NCBI GenBank assembly: GCA_937952085.1
Contig: CALFYQ010000203.1
Coordinates: 1 to 16,463 of the forward strand
Direction: 5' to 3'
Origin: an uncultured Paracoccaceae bacterium
Lineage (GTDB): Bacteria > Pseudomonadota > Alphaproteobacteria > Rhodobacterales > Rhodobacteraceae
DNA length: 16,463 nt
The stretch's first letter is position 1, and each line of letters starts with the position of its first letter. The notes below the pieces were generated by a model. It searched no databases, was not told the origin of the DNA, and saw only the letters and a list, made by a program, of their open reading frames with translations. Of the stretch, positions 1-7,162 are shown piece after piece. The position numbers were made by a program, and so were the translations under genes.

Positions 1-1
1 G

Positions 2-400
2 GAGATGGTGGAGACCCACCAGGAGGCCTGGACCCAGGTCTGGGACAACTGGTCGATGCTGAAGCCCGGTATGACGCTCCGCGAGGTCTCCTTCGGCACG
101 CGGCCGGTCCCGCCCGAATTCCGGCAGCTCAAATACGGCTGCGTGATGCACGGCGTCGGCCTCTGCGACGAGTGGCCCCTCATCAAGTACCCCGACGACT
201 GGATCGACGGGGAGTTCGAGGCGGTGCTGGAGCCCGGCATGCTGCTCTGCTCGGAAAGCTATCTCGGCAAGGTTGGCGGCGGTTTCGGCGTGAAGCTGGA
301 GGACCAGGTGCTCATCACCGAAACCGGCGTCGAGAACCTCACCCGCTGCCCGTTCGACGCGAAGCTGATGGGCGATCTGAAGGACCCGCTCGGCCGCTGA
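2..400 (+). CDS. M24-family metalloenzyme, C-terminal part (Xaa-Pro peptidase-like or DddP-like)
   Basis: The gene enters from the left edge, so only the last ~132 codons are present, and the first ATG at position 5 is internal, not a start. The fragment is the C-terminal half of a pita-bread (M24) metal-binding fold. Numbering from that ATG, His49 lies in MHGVGLCDEWP, Glu84 in CSESY and Glu99 in KLEDQVLIT, three of the usual five or six metal ligands; the upstream Asp ligands are outside the window. Known family roles include Xaa-Pro aminopeptidases, creatinase-like hydrolases and the DMSP lyase DddP. The His-Glu-Glu spacing (35 and 15 residues) equals that recalled for DddP, but close M24 relatives may share it, so the reaction is open. 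The protein ends normally with TGA. A small 5-bp hairpin (402-414) follows the stop. Confidence 0.85.
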   Translation, partial: EMVETHQEAWTQVWDNWSMLKPGMTLREVSFGTRPVPPEFRQLKYGCVMHGVGLCDEWPLIKYPDDWIDGEFEAVLEPGMLLCSESYLGKVGGGFGVKLEDQVLITETGVENLTRCPFDAKLMGDLKDPLGR

Positions 401-467
401 GGCTTGACGCAAGCGCCCGAAGCGTGGAGCCAAGGCGCAATGCGGCAGGCGACGGGCGGGCGGAGGC

Positions 468-1727
468 ATGGACGAGGAAGCGCGCTTCGCCTTCACGCCC
501 GCGCCGGGCGAAGTGGCGCGGGTGACGCTTCGCTGGGGCGCGCTCTCGGCGCTCACCTTCGGCGCCGGGCGGTTCTGGTTCAAGACGGCGCAGCGCCGGC
601 TGATCTGGCGGCGCACGACGCTGGCGGGCGACCCGTTCGAATATGACGGCAGCGCCTACGAGCTTCTGCGCGGCACGGCGCTGGCGGTGTTCCTGCTCGG
701 CCTCGCGCTCGTCGCCTACAACCTGATCCTCGCGCTCTTCGGCCTCGCGGTCTGGGGCACGGTCTCGGCGCCGGCGACGGCGCTTCTCAACCTCCTCGCG
801 CTCCTGCCGCTCTTCGAGTTCGCGAAATGGCGGGCGCGGCGCTATCGGCTGATCCGCACGAAGTGGCGCGGCCTTCGCTTCGGCATGGCGCCGGGCGCGG
901 CGGGGTTCCTGCGGGTCTGGCTGATCCAGGCCGCGCTGATGGCGCTTTCCTTCGGCCTCTCGCGGCCGTGGCTGCGCGTTGCGCGGGAGCGCTACATGAC
1001 CGAACGCATGGTCTGGGGCGACGCGCGGTTCCACTTCATCGGCGAGGCGCGACCGCTTCTCCACCCCTGGCTCCGGGTCTGGTTCGCGGCGGCGGCGGCC
1101 TTCGGGGCGATCGCGCTCATCCGCACCTTCGCGCTCGAGGTGCGGACCGGCGGCCTCACGATCGACGTCGCCTCGCTCCTCAGGCCGCCGCTCATCCTCC
1201 TCGTGCTCTGGCTGCTCCTTCGGATCTGGCTGCGCTACCGGGCGGCGGAGCTCCGGCTCTTCATGGAGGGCCGGCGGATCGAGGGCGTCCGGATCCACTG
1301 CCGCCTGGCGCCGGAGGCGCTCACCGCCGCGGCCTGGCGGACGATCTGGCGCGGCGCGCTCGTCGGCGCCATCGCAACCCTGCTGATCCTGATCGCCGCC
1401 TCGGCGGCGCTGCAGGCGGCCATCGCGGTCGAGGGCGGCGACCCGGCCGACTACGCATTCAGCCTCAACATCTCGCTCCTCGGCCGGTTCCAGACCTTCT
1501 GGGGCCAGGCGATCTTCGCCCTCGCCGCCTGGCTCAACTACGGGGTTTCGGTGCTCTTCCTGATCTGGGTGTTCCAGGCGCAATGGCTGCCCCGCGCCCA
1601 TGGCGCGCTGATGGCGGCGACGAGCGCGACCGGGCTCGAAAGCCTCGCCCATGTCCGCCAGCGCCAGGAGGAGGACCAGATCGAGGCGGACGGCTTCGCC
1701 GACGCGCTGGACGCCGGCGGGCTCTGA
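468..1727 (+). CDS. DUF898 (YjgN-like) multi-pass inner-membrane protein
   Basis: This 419-aa protein fits DUF898, a family of integral membrane proteins without an assigned function. Diagnostic features are an N-terminal segment leading to TFGAGRFWFKTAQRRLIWR, a short soluble patch DPFEYDGSAYEL, the basic stretch RRYRLIRTKWRGLRFG near residues 122-140, a second GDARFHFIGEA patch near 185, and the C-terminal acidic tail ending ADALDAGGL. About seven hydrophobic spans can be read, near 68-95, 100-118, 146-166, 200-222, 230-252, 290-318 and 345-368. The start is the only in-frame ATG that keeps the N-terminus, but the purine-rich stretch GGAGG ends only one base before it, unusually close. A terminator-like hairpin follows the stop, so it is probably transcribed alone or with the M24 gene 67 bp upstream. 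Confidence 0.88.
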   Translation: MDEEARFAFTPAPGEVARVTLRWGALSALTFGAGRFWFKTAQRRLIWRRTTLAGDPFEYDGSAYELLRGTALAVFLLGLALVAYNLILALFGLAVWGTVSAPATALLNLLALLPLFEFAKWRARRYRLIRTKWRGLRFGMAPGAAGFLRVWLIQAALMALSFGLSRPWLRVARERYMTERMVWGDARFHFIGEARPLLHPWLRVWFAAAAAFGAIALIRTFALEVRTGGLTIDVASLLRPPLILLVLWLLLRIWLRYRAAELRLFMEGRRIEGVRIHCRLAPEALTAAAWRTIWRGALVGAIATLLILIAASAALQAAIAVEGGDPADYAFSLNISLLGRFQTFWGQAIFALAAWLNYGVSVLFLIWVFQAQWLPRAHGALMAATSATGLESLAHVRQRQEEDQIEADGFADALDAGGL

Positions 1728-1728
1728 G

Positions 1729-1770
1729 ACCGAAGCGGAAATTCCTGTTTCGGTATTTCTGTTTTATTTC
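1729..1770 (+). terminator. Probable intrinsic terminator behind the DUF898 gene
   Basis: Two bases after the stop codon, ACCGAA (1729-1734) pairs with TTCGGT (1749-1754), and GGA/TCC inside extends the stem. It is followed directly by a T-rich run, ATTTCTGTTTTATTTC (1755-1770), rare in this GC-rich window. This is the best rho-independent terminator here. Confidence 0.55.
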
Positions 1771-1776
1771 AAATGT

Positions 1777-1802
1777 TTGACTTCCGATTCAACCTTGAAT
1801 CG
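1777..1802 (+). promoter_or_regulatory. Candidate operator/promoter region upstream of the alpha/beta hydrolase
   Basis: A perfect 18-bp inverted repeat, CGATTCAA-CC-TTGAATCG, occupies 1785-1802 in the only AT-rich stretch of the left part. TTGACT (1777-1782) just before it resembles a sigma-70 -35 box, but no good -10 lies at 16-18 bp. The position, 60 bp before the hydrolase ATG, suits an operator for a dimeric repressor; no regulator gene lies beside it. A plain RNA hairpin is the alternative. Confidence 0.4.
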
Positions 1803-1861
1803 CACGCCCGACGCCGCACGCCCGATTGACCGCGCCGGCGCTTCCGACAAAGCATCGCGCC

Positions 1862-2746
1862 ATGTTCCGAACGCGCGAGATCGAGGCGAACGGCCTCAGC
1901 TTCCATGTCGTCGAGGCGGGCGAGCCCGGCCGGCCGCTTCTTCTCCTCCTGCACGGCTTTCCGGAATATTCGGGGGCCTGGGAGGAGGTGATGGCGCGGC
2001 TCCAGGACCGCTTCCACCTCGTCGCGCCGGACCAGCGCGGCTATGGCCTCTCCTCGAAACCCTACGCCGTGACGGACTATGCGACCGGCAAGCTCGCCGC
2101 CGACGCGGCGGCGATCCTCACCGCCTTCGCGCCCCATGCGCGGGCCGTGGTCGGGCACGACTGGGGCGCCTCGGTCGCCTACGCCCTCGCCATCGCCCGG
2201 CCGGAGCTGATGGACAAGCTGGTGATCCTGAACGGGGCGCACCCGATCCCGTTCCAGCGCGCCCTTGCGGCCGGCGGCGACCAGTCCCGCGCCTCGCAAT
2301 ACATCGACTGGCTCCGCGCCGAGGGCTCGGAGGACCGGCTCTCGGCCAACGGCTTCGCGAAGATGCGGCGGCTTTTCGCCGAGGGGATAGACCTTTCCTG
2401 GCTCTCCGGCCCGCGGCTCGAAGCCTATCTCGAAGCCTGGGGCCAGCCCGGCGCTATGCGCGGCATGGTCAACTGGTACCGCGCGACGCCGCTCCGCGTG
2501 GCCGACCCCGGCGCCCCGATCCCGGAGGAGAAGCTCGTGCCCTTCAACCCGGACCGGCTTCGGATCCGCCCGCCCCACCTCCTGATCTGGGGCCAGGGCG
2601 ACAAGGCGCTCCTTCCCGCCGCGACCGAGGGGCTGGAGGCGCTCTGCGACGATCTCACCCGCGTAGAGATCGCCGACGCCGACCACTGGATCTGCCACCA
2701 GAAGCCCGACGAGGTCTGCCGGCTGATCGCCGATTTCGTCGGCTGA
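1862..2746 (+). CDS. Alpha/beta hydrolase, epoxide hydrolase-like
   Basis: A 294-aa alpha/beta hydrolase with the layout of soluble epoxide hydrolases: oxyanion-hole motif HGFP (31-34), DQRGYGLSSKP near 57-67, nucleophile elbow GHDWG with Asp100 instead of Ser, catalytic acid Asp247 in WGQGDKALL, and His275 in ADADHW. An Asp nucleophile means an ester-intermediate mechanism, as in epoxide hydrolases and haloalkane/haloacetate dehalogenases. NWYRA (204-208) in the cap, carrying the tyrosine that polarises an epoxide, favours epoxide hydrolase. The substrate is unknown. ATG 1862 is preferred because homology begins at once (FRTREIEANG); a TTG at 1826 would add 12 residues of low-complexity leader. 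There is no signal peptide, so the enzyme is cytoplasmic. Confidence 0.87.
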   Translation: MFRTREIEANGLSFHVVEAGEPGRPLLLLLHGFPEYSGAWEEVMARLQDRFHLVAPDQRGYGLSSKPYAVTDYATGKLAADAAAILTAFAPHARAVVGHDWGASVAYALAIARPELMDKLVILNGAHPIPFQRALAAGGDQSRASQYIDWLRAEGSEDRLSANGFAKMRRLFAEGIDLSWLSGPRLEAYLEAWGQPGAMRGMVNWYRATPLRVADPGAPIPEEKLVPFNPDRLRIRPPHLLIWGQGDKALLPAATEGLEALCDDLTRVEIADADHWICHQKPDEVCRLIADFVG

Positions 2747-2764
2747 GCCCGGCCATCAGCGCCC

Positions 2765-2828
2765 GTGATCTTTCGGATCACCCCCTCTCGCCTTTTCCCG
2801 GCGCGCGGCCGTGATATGACCACGGCCG
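2765..2828 (+). other. Two consecutive hairpins between hydrolase and aminotransferase
   Basis: GTGATC-tttcg-GATCAC (2765-2781) is a perfect 6-bp stem behind the hydrolase stop. CGGCCGTG-atatgac-CACGGCCG (2806-2828) is a perfect 8-bp stem ending 10 bases before the aminotransferase GGAG box. Neither is followed by a strong T-run. The first may end or stabilise the hydrolase message; the second would sit in the leader of the next gene. Confidence 0.4.
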
Positions 2829-2849
2829 TCTGATCTCCGGAGCCCTCCC

Positions 2850-4034
2850 ATGCCTCTCGCCGCAGGCCGCCATTTCCTCGCCATTCCCGGCCCTTCCGTG
2901 ATGCCCGACGAGGTGCTGCGGGCGATGCACCGGAACTCCGCCAACATCTACGAGGGCGCGCTGGTCGAAATGGTCCGCGGCATGTTGCCGGACCTCGCCT
3001 CGGTGGCGCGCACGAAGGGCAAGCCGATGTTCTTCATCGGCAACGGCCACGCCGCCTGGGAGGCCTCGCTCGTCAATACGCTCGACCCGGGCGACAAGAT
3101 CCTCGTCGCCGAGGCCGGCCGCTTCGCGATCCACTGGGGCGAGATGGCGCAGGCCCTCGGCGTCAATGTCGAGTTCCTGCCCTGCAAGGACCGGCGCGCC
3201 GTCGATCCGCAGGCGGTGGAGGACCGGCTTCGCGCCGACAAGAACCATGAGTTCAAGGCCGTGCTGATGGTGCAGATCGACACCGCCACCGGCGCCTGGA
3301 ACGATGTCGCCGCGGTGCGGAAGGCGATCGACGCCGCCGGCCACCCGGCGCTCTTCATGGTGGACTGCATGGCCTCGCTCGGCTGCACCCGCTACGAGAT
3401 GGACGAGTGGGGCGCGGACGTGACGATGGCCGGCTCGCAGAAGGGCCTGATGACGCCGCCGGGCCTCGCCTTCCTCTGGGCCAACGAGAAGGCGATGGAG
3501 GCGACGAAGCGGCTGACCCGCGGCCGCGTCCACTGGGCATGGGAGCGGCGGGCGGACCCGGAATTCTTCTATCAGCTCTTCCACGGCACGGCGCCGGTTC
3601 AGCACCTCTACGCGCTCCGCGCCGCGCTCGACCTCCTGCTCGGCGAAGGGATCGAGGCCGCCTGGGCGCGGCACGCCGCCATCGCCGCCGGGGTCCGCGC
3701 CGCGGTGGCGCGCTGGGGCGAGGGCGGGCCGCTCGAGCTCAACATGCTGGAGGCGTCGGAGCGGTCGAACGCCGTCACCACGATCCGCACCGGCTCGATC
3801 GACGCCGCGCGCCTTCGTGCCACGTCGGAGAAGCAGCTCAACGTCACCCTCGGCATCGGCCTCGGCGACCTCCAGGGGCAGACCTTCCGGATCGGCCATA
3901 TGGGTCATGTGAACGCACCGATGATCCTCGGCGTGCTCGGCTCGATCGAGCTTGCGCTCGGGCATATCGGCGCGCCGCACGCCAAGGGCGGCGTCGAGGC
4001 CGCCATCGAAGCGATGGCCTACGCCGTCGCCTGA
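2850..4034 (+). CDS. Class V PLP aminotransferase, alanine/serine-glyoxylate type
   Basis: This 394-aa protein has the full length and motif order of the alanine-glyoxylate / serine-glyoxylate aminotransferase family (fold type I, cytoplasmic homodimer). It opens with IPGPSVMPDEVLRAM. GNGHAAWEASL (64-74) forms the phosphate-cup region. VDCMASLG carries Asp172, which contacts the pyridine nitrogen; GSQKGLMTPPG carries the Schiff-base Lys198; and Arg347 in FRIGHMGH is placed to bind the substrate carboxylate. The family moves an amino group from serine, alanine or aspartate to glyoxylate or pyruvate; which pair is used cannot be told from sequence. GGAG at 2839-2842 lies 7 bases before ATG. It may share a transcript with the hydrolase 103 bp upstream, but no functional link is evident. 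Confidence 0.9.
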   Translation: MPLAAGRHFLAIPGPSVMPDEVLRAMHRNSANIYEGALVEMVRGMLPDLASVARTKGKPMFFIGNGHAAWEASLVNTLDPGDKILVAEAGRFAIHWGEMAQALGVNVEFLPCKDRRAVDPQAVEDRLRADKNHEFKAVLMVQIDTATGAWNDVAAVRKAIDAAGHPALFMVDCMASLGCTRYEMDEWGADVTMAGSQKGLMTPPGLAFLWANEKAMEATKRLTRGRVHWAWERRADPEFFYQLFHGTAPVQHLYALRAALDLLLGEGIEAAWARHAAIAAGVRAAVARWGEGGPLELNMLEASERSNAVTTIRTGSIDAARLRATSEKQLNVTLGIGLGDLQGQTFRIGHMGHVNAPMILGVLGSIELALGHIGAPHAKGGVEAAIEAMAYAVA

Positions 4035-4093
4035 GCGCCGGGGACTGCTCGGTTTTGAGGGTCGGCGGTAGAGTTATGTAGGGAGGTCACGCC

Positions 4094-4187
4094 CGCCCTT
4101 GGGTGGGCGCTTGCTTCGGCCGGCATGGGTGTTTTGGGGCGCCGCGCCGACCTCGGGCGGGCGCGGCCCGGGCTAGTCGCCCGGGCC
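4094..4187 (+). repeat. Intergenic repeat element, copy A
   Basis: The segment 4094-4156 aligns without gaps to 12365-12427 (49 of 63 bases identical), and 4157-4173 is identical over 17 bases to 12475-12491. Copy A opens with a CGCCC-N6-GGGCG stem, continues with TTGCTTCGGCCGGCATGGGT, and ends in a strong hairpin. It lies between two convergent genes. The core reads open in one frame (RPWVGACFGRHG) but has no ribosome-binding site or start of its own, so it looks like a structured non-coding element of a genomic repeat family rather than a gene. Confidence 0.65.
4165..4187. terminator. Strong hairpin between convergent genes
   Basis: GGCCCGGGC-tagtc-GCCCGGGCC is a perfect 9-bp GC-only stem with a 5-base loop, 130 bp behind the aminotransferase stop and 46 bp behind the M81 stop on the other strand. 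It lacks a T-run on either side. Its symmetric position suits a bidirectional terminator or mRNA-end stabiliser. The left arm is part of the 17-bp block shared with repeat copy B, which does not form the same hairpin. Confidence 0.5.
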
Positions 4188-4233
4188 GGGAGGGATGAAC
4201 GGCGGAGCGCCCCTCCTTGATACGGCGAAACCG

Positions 4234-5718
4234 CTACTCGAACGCCCGCCCGAGCGGCTCCAGCCGGACGCCCTTCCTGAGCCGTGTCCAGGGCAGCGAA
4301 GCCGGGCTCACCGGCATCGGCCCCGGCGCCGCGGCGGTCAGGATCGCCGCAGCGATGGGCGCGAAATCGGCGCGGAAATGCACCGAACTCTTCACGCAGA
4401 GCGCCTTCATCGCCTCGGGCTCGACGCCGACCTGCCGGAACATCGCCCGGTCCGCCATCTGCGCCTTGGCGGAGACGACGACGATCTTCAGCCCGTCGAG
4501 ATCGAGCCGCGCCGACGGGCCCATGTTCACCATCTGCCCGCCATGGAACGGGCCGGGGCAGAGGAACGGACCGTCGTTCAGCTTCTCCACCCGGTATTCG
4601 GCTTCGAGCGGCGCGTCGCCCGGCACGCCGGATTTGGCCCCGAGCGCGAGGCGGATCACCGCCCCCTCGCCCGCCGCATGGGCCGCCGCCGCCGAGTCCG
4701 GGTCGTAGATCGAGCCGATTGCGGCCCCTTCGACTCCGCGGAGGGCGCGAACCATGCCCATCGTGTCGCTGTCCCCGCCTGCGCCGGGATTGTCCTGCGT
4801 GTCGGCGATCACCACCGGCCGGCCGGTCTCCGCCGCGATGCGGAGCGCCTCGACCACCGCGTCCTCCGGGGAGTAGACGCGGCCGGCGAACTCCTTCTCA
4901 GCCGCGATGACGAGGCCCATCAGCGTGCCCGCATCGGCTTCGGCGGTCGGACCATAGGCGAGCGCGGTGGCGCCGCATTCGGGGAAGTCGGCCGCCGGGA
5001 AGCCCATGTTGAGGCTCATCGGCCAGCCGGTCTCCATCGCCTCCATCGCGGCGTAGATGCGCTGCGCCGGCTCCATGTCGGTGGACTGCCAGGCGATGGG
5101 GAGGAGGAAGGGCGCCGGCTTCATCGCCTTCGCCGGCCGCGCCTCTCCGGCCATCAGCCGGCCGAGCGCCGCCGCCGCGCGGCGCCCGGTCGCCGCCATG
5201 TCGACATGGGGATAGGTGCGATAGGAGACGAGGAGATCGGCGATCTCCACCATCCGCTCGGTGACGTTGGCGTGGAGATCGAGCGAGGACACGAGCGGCA
5301 CGTCCGGCCCGATCACCGCGCGAACACGGGCGAGGATCTCGCCCTCGCCGTCGTCGAGATGCTCGGCCACCATCGCGCCGTGGAGGTCGAGATAGACGCC
5401 GTCGACCGGCAGCGCCGCCTTCAGCCGGGCGATCATCTTGCCCACGATCGTCTCGAACGCCTCCTCCGTCACCCGGTCGGAGGGCGAGGCGGCGGCCCAG
5501 AGGAGCGGCGTCGCCGTCCAGCCTTCCGCCTCGGCGACGGCGAGCCCGCCGGCGAAACCGGCGTTCACCCCGGCGAGCCGCGCGATGGCGTCGTCCCCCT
5601 CGAAGAGCCCGAACGGGCCGCCGCCGCGGAGGAACACGTCGAGCCCGGCCTTCGTCGGGGCGAAGGTGTTCGTCTCATGCATGAAGCCGCCAAGGGCGAC
5701 CTTGAACCCGCCGCTCAT
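4234..5718 (-). CDS. M81-family metallopeptidase (MlrC-like)
   Basis: This 494-aa protein has the family length and motifs of M81, founded by MlrC, which cleaves the linear tetrapeptide of microcystin. It opens with VALGGFMHETNTFAP (HETNTF 14-19). Asp111/His113 in DLHGAMV and His149 in SLDLHANVTERMV are the probable zinc ligands; YRTYPHVDMAATGRRAA (167-183) follows, then DTQDNPGAGGDSDT (306-319), which marks the start of the second conserved region. There is no signal peptide, so it is cytoplasmic. ATG 5718 overlaps the stop of the upstream M20 gene by 4 bp (ATGA), fixing the start and implying translational coupling. Most bacteria with M81 genes meet no microcystin, so the role is probably hydrolysis of some other peptide or amide, here next to a peptide importer. 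The frame stays open far upstream, but that part is a shadow of the M20 gene. Confidence 0.9.
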   Translation of the reverse strand: MSGGFKVALGGFMHETNTFAPTKAGLDVFLRGGGPFGLFEGDDAIARLAGVNAGFAGGLAVAEAEGWTATPLLWAAASPSDRVTEEAFETIVGKMIARLKAALPVDGVYLDLHGAMVAEHLDDGEGEILARVRAVIGPDVPLVSSLDLHANVTERMVEIADLLVSYRTYPHVDMAATGRRAAAALGRLMAGEARPAKAMKPAPFLLPIAWQSTDMEPAQRIYAAMEAMETGWPMSLNMGFPAADFPECGATALAYGPTAEADAGTLMGLVIAAEKEFAGRVYSPEDAVVEALRIAAETGRPVVIADTQDNPGAGGDSDTMGMVRALRGVEGAAIGSIYDPDSAAAAHAAGEGAVIRLALGAKSGVPGDAPLEAEYRVEKLNDGPFLCPGPFHGGQMVNMGPSARLDLDGLKIVVVSAKAQMADRAMFRQVGVEPEAMKALCVKSSVHFRADFAPIAAAILTAAAPGPMPVSPASLPWTRLRKGVRLEPLGRAFE

Positions 5719-6995
5719 AGTTTCGTCACCCCGCACCATTCGGCGATGAAGAGCGCGATGGTCTCCATGCACTTCTGAACCGATTCCATGTTCACCCGCT
5801 CGTCGAAGCCGTGGATGCCCTCGGCGACCGGCCCCCAGCAGAGCGCCGGCATCCCGCGCCAGCCATAGAAGCGCGTGTCGGTCAGCCCGGTCATGCTCCG
5901 GTCCGGCGGCATGTCGCCGCCGAATACCTGCCGATAGGCGCCGGCGAAAACCTCCTCCGGCTCGTCCGCGTCCTCCAGCGTCCAGCCCTCGGCGAGAAAG
6001 CCGTTCCAGATCACCTCGGGCGGGTTGTCCCGCAGGAACGGGTGGCCCGAGGCGGCCTGCGAGACGCAGGCGCGGATCTCCGCCTGCGCGTCCTCGATGG
6101 TCCAGCCCGGCATGATGCCGATGCGGCAGTCGATGTCGCACCAGGCCGGCACCGAGGAGGCCCAGTCGCCGCCCTTGATGATGCCCGGGTTGAAGTTCAG
6201 CGGGTGCGGCACGTCGGCGTAGAGCGGGTCGGACTTCGCCCGCTCGTTCCATTCCGCCTCGAGCCCGCGGATCGCCTCGACGAGGCTCATCGCCGCCTCG
6301 ATGGCGTTGGCCCCTTCGCCGGCGGTGGCGACATGGGTGGGCCGGCCGCGCACCGAGAGGCGGAACCAGATGACGCCGACCTGCGTGCGCGTCATCCGGT
6401 AGGCGGTCGGCTCCGGGATCAGCACGCAATCGGCGGCATAGCCGCGGGCGCAGGCGGAGAGGGCGCCGAGCCCGGTGCTCTCCTCCTCGATCACGGTCTG
6501 GAAATGCACCGGCGCAGCGGGCGCGTAGCCGGCCTTCTGCAGAGCGTCGAGCGCGAAGAGCGCGGCGACGACGCCGGACTTCATGTCGCCCGCGCCGCGG
6601 CCATGCATCCAGCCGTCCTTCACCACCGGCTCGAAGGGCGGCGTCGACCACATGTCGAGCGGGCCGGCCGGAACGACGTCGACATGGCCCTGGATGATGA
6701 GGGATCGGCCCGTCGCCCCCTCGGGCCGGAAGGAGCCGACCACCGTGCGGGCGCGGGAGAAATCGTGCATCACCGGCCCGAAGCCGCGGAGGGGCTTCAG
6801 CTCTTCCGGGTCGATGGTCCATTCGTCCACGGCGTAGCCGCGCCGCCGCAGCGCCGCCGCCATGAGGTCCTGCGCCGGCGCTTCGTGGCCCCGGGTCGAG
6901 GGGATGGCGGTCAGCTCCGCGAGAAACCTCGTCGCCTCGGGCATGAGCGAGGCCGCAGCCTCCCGGATCGCGGCGCGGGGCGCCTCGTCGAGCAT
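5715..6995 (-). CDS. M20-family metallopeptidase/deacylase (ArgE/DapE-like)
   Basis: A 426-aa dinuclear-zinc hydrolase of the ArgE/DapE/aminoacylase class. Ligands and catalytic residues stand in order: His104 and Asp106 in IQGHVDVVPAG, Asp137 in GRGAGDMKSG, the acidic pair Glu171/Glu172 in VIEEESTGLG, Glu195 in LIPEPTA, and His395 in GIHGFDERVNMES; RPTH (218-221) marks the dimerisation domain. The family removes an N-acyl group or N-terminal residue; the exact substrate is undefined. Two adjacent ATGs exist; the inner one at 6995 has GGAGG seven bases upstream, the outer one (6998) only four. A longer in-frame extension to 7082 lacks homology. It is the first gene of a two-gene minus-strand operon with M81, divergent from the solute-binding protein. 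Confidence 0.9.
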   Translation of the reverse strand: MLDEAPRAAIREAAASLMPEATRFLAELTAIPSTRGHEAPAQDLMAAALRRRGYAVDEWTIDPEELKPLRGFGPVMHDFSRARTVVGSFRPEGATGRSLIIQGHVDVVPAGPLDMWSTPPFEPVVKDGWMHGRGAGDMKSGVVAALFALDALQKAGYAPAAPVHFQTVIEEESTGLGALSACARGYAADCVLIPEPTAYRMTRTQVGVIWFRLSVRGRPTHVATAGEGANAIEAAMSLVEAIRGLEAEWNERAKSDPLYADVPHPLNFNPGIIKGGDWASSVPAWCDIDCRIGIMPGWTIEDAQAEIRACVSQAASGHPFLRDNPPEVIWNGFLAEGWTLEDADEPEEVFAGAYRQVFGGDMPPDRSMTGLTDTRFYGWRGMPALCWGPVAEGIHGFDERVNMESVQKCMETIALFIAEWCGVTKL

Positions 6996-7162
6996 CATTT
7001 CGCCTCCGATGCAGGCGCCGCGTGTTGCGGCGCGAAAAGAGCCTTCCGCGCGTTGTTGACAAGGATTAACCCCCCCGCGCAAGCTTTTCCCACAAGCCCG
7101 AGCGATGGGCCGGGACCGCGATCCCGGACCCCGCCGCCGTTGACAGGAGAGAGAGGTTGCCG
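6996..7162. promoter_or_regulatory. Divergent promoter region between M20-M81 and the importer operon
   Basis: This 167-bp gap must hold promoters for both directions. TTGACA at 7056-7061 is a perfect -35 box for the plus strand, but the expected -10 position near 7079-7086 reads only GCAAGC/AAGCTT. The overlapping bases TTGTCA offer a -35-like element for the minus strand. CCGGGA-ccgcga-TCCCGG (7110-7127) is a perfect 6-bp hairpin in the likely leader of the binding-protein gene. GAGAGG at 7151-7156 is its ribosome-binding site. Confidence 0.45.

Noticed and set aside
339..1652. 437-aa minus-strand ORF opposite the DUF898 gene
   Set aside because: Its product is almost only Arg, Glu, Pro, Ala and Asp, the usual antisense shadow of GC-rich coding DNA. 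The plus-strand frame gives a recognisable membrane family.
1651..2814. 387-aa plus-strand ORF overlapping the alpha/beta hydrolase
   Set aside because: Arg/Pro-rich product with no motifs; the hydrolase frame has an intact catalytic triad.
4035..4233. CRISPR array or insertion-sequence ends in the repeat-bearing gap
   Set aside because: There are only two distant, diverged copies in the window, no regularly spaced repeats, no target-site duplications and no transposase.
4195..5778. 527-aa plus-strand ORF opposite the M81 gene
   Set aside because: Arg/His/Gly-rich shadow; the minus-strand frame carries all M81 motifs.
4234..7062. 942-aa minus-strand frame that could look like an M20-M81 fusion protein
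   Set aside because: The upstream part is the M20 gene read in the wrong frame. The true M20 frame ends with TGA overlapping the M81 ATG, so these are two coupled genes.
7140..7145. A second TTGACA as -35 box for the binding-protein gene
   Set aside because: It lies only 18 bp before the start codon, leaving no room for a -10 element and leader, and it overlaps the ribosome-binding region.
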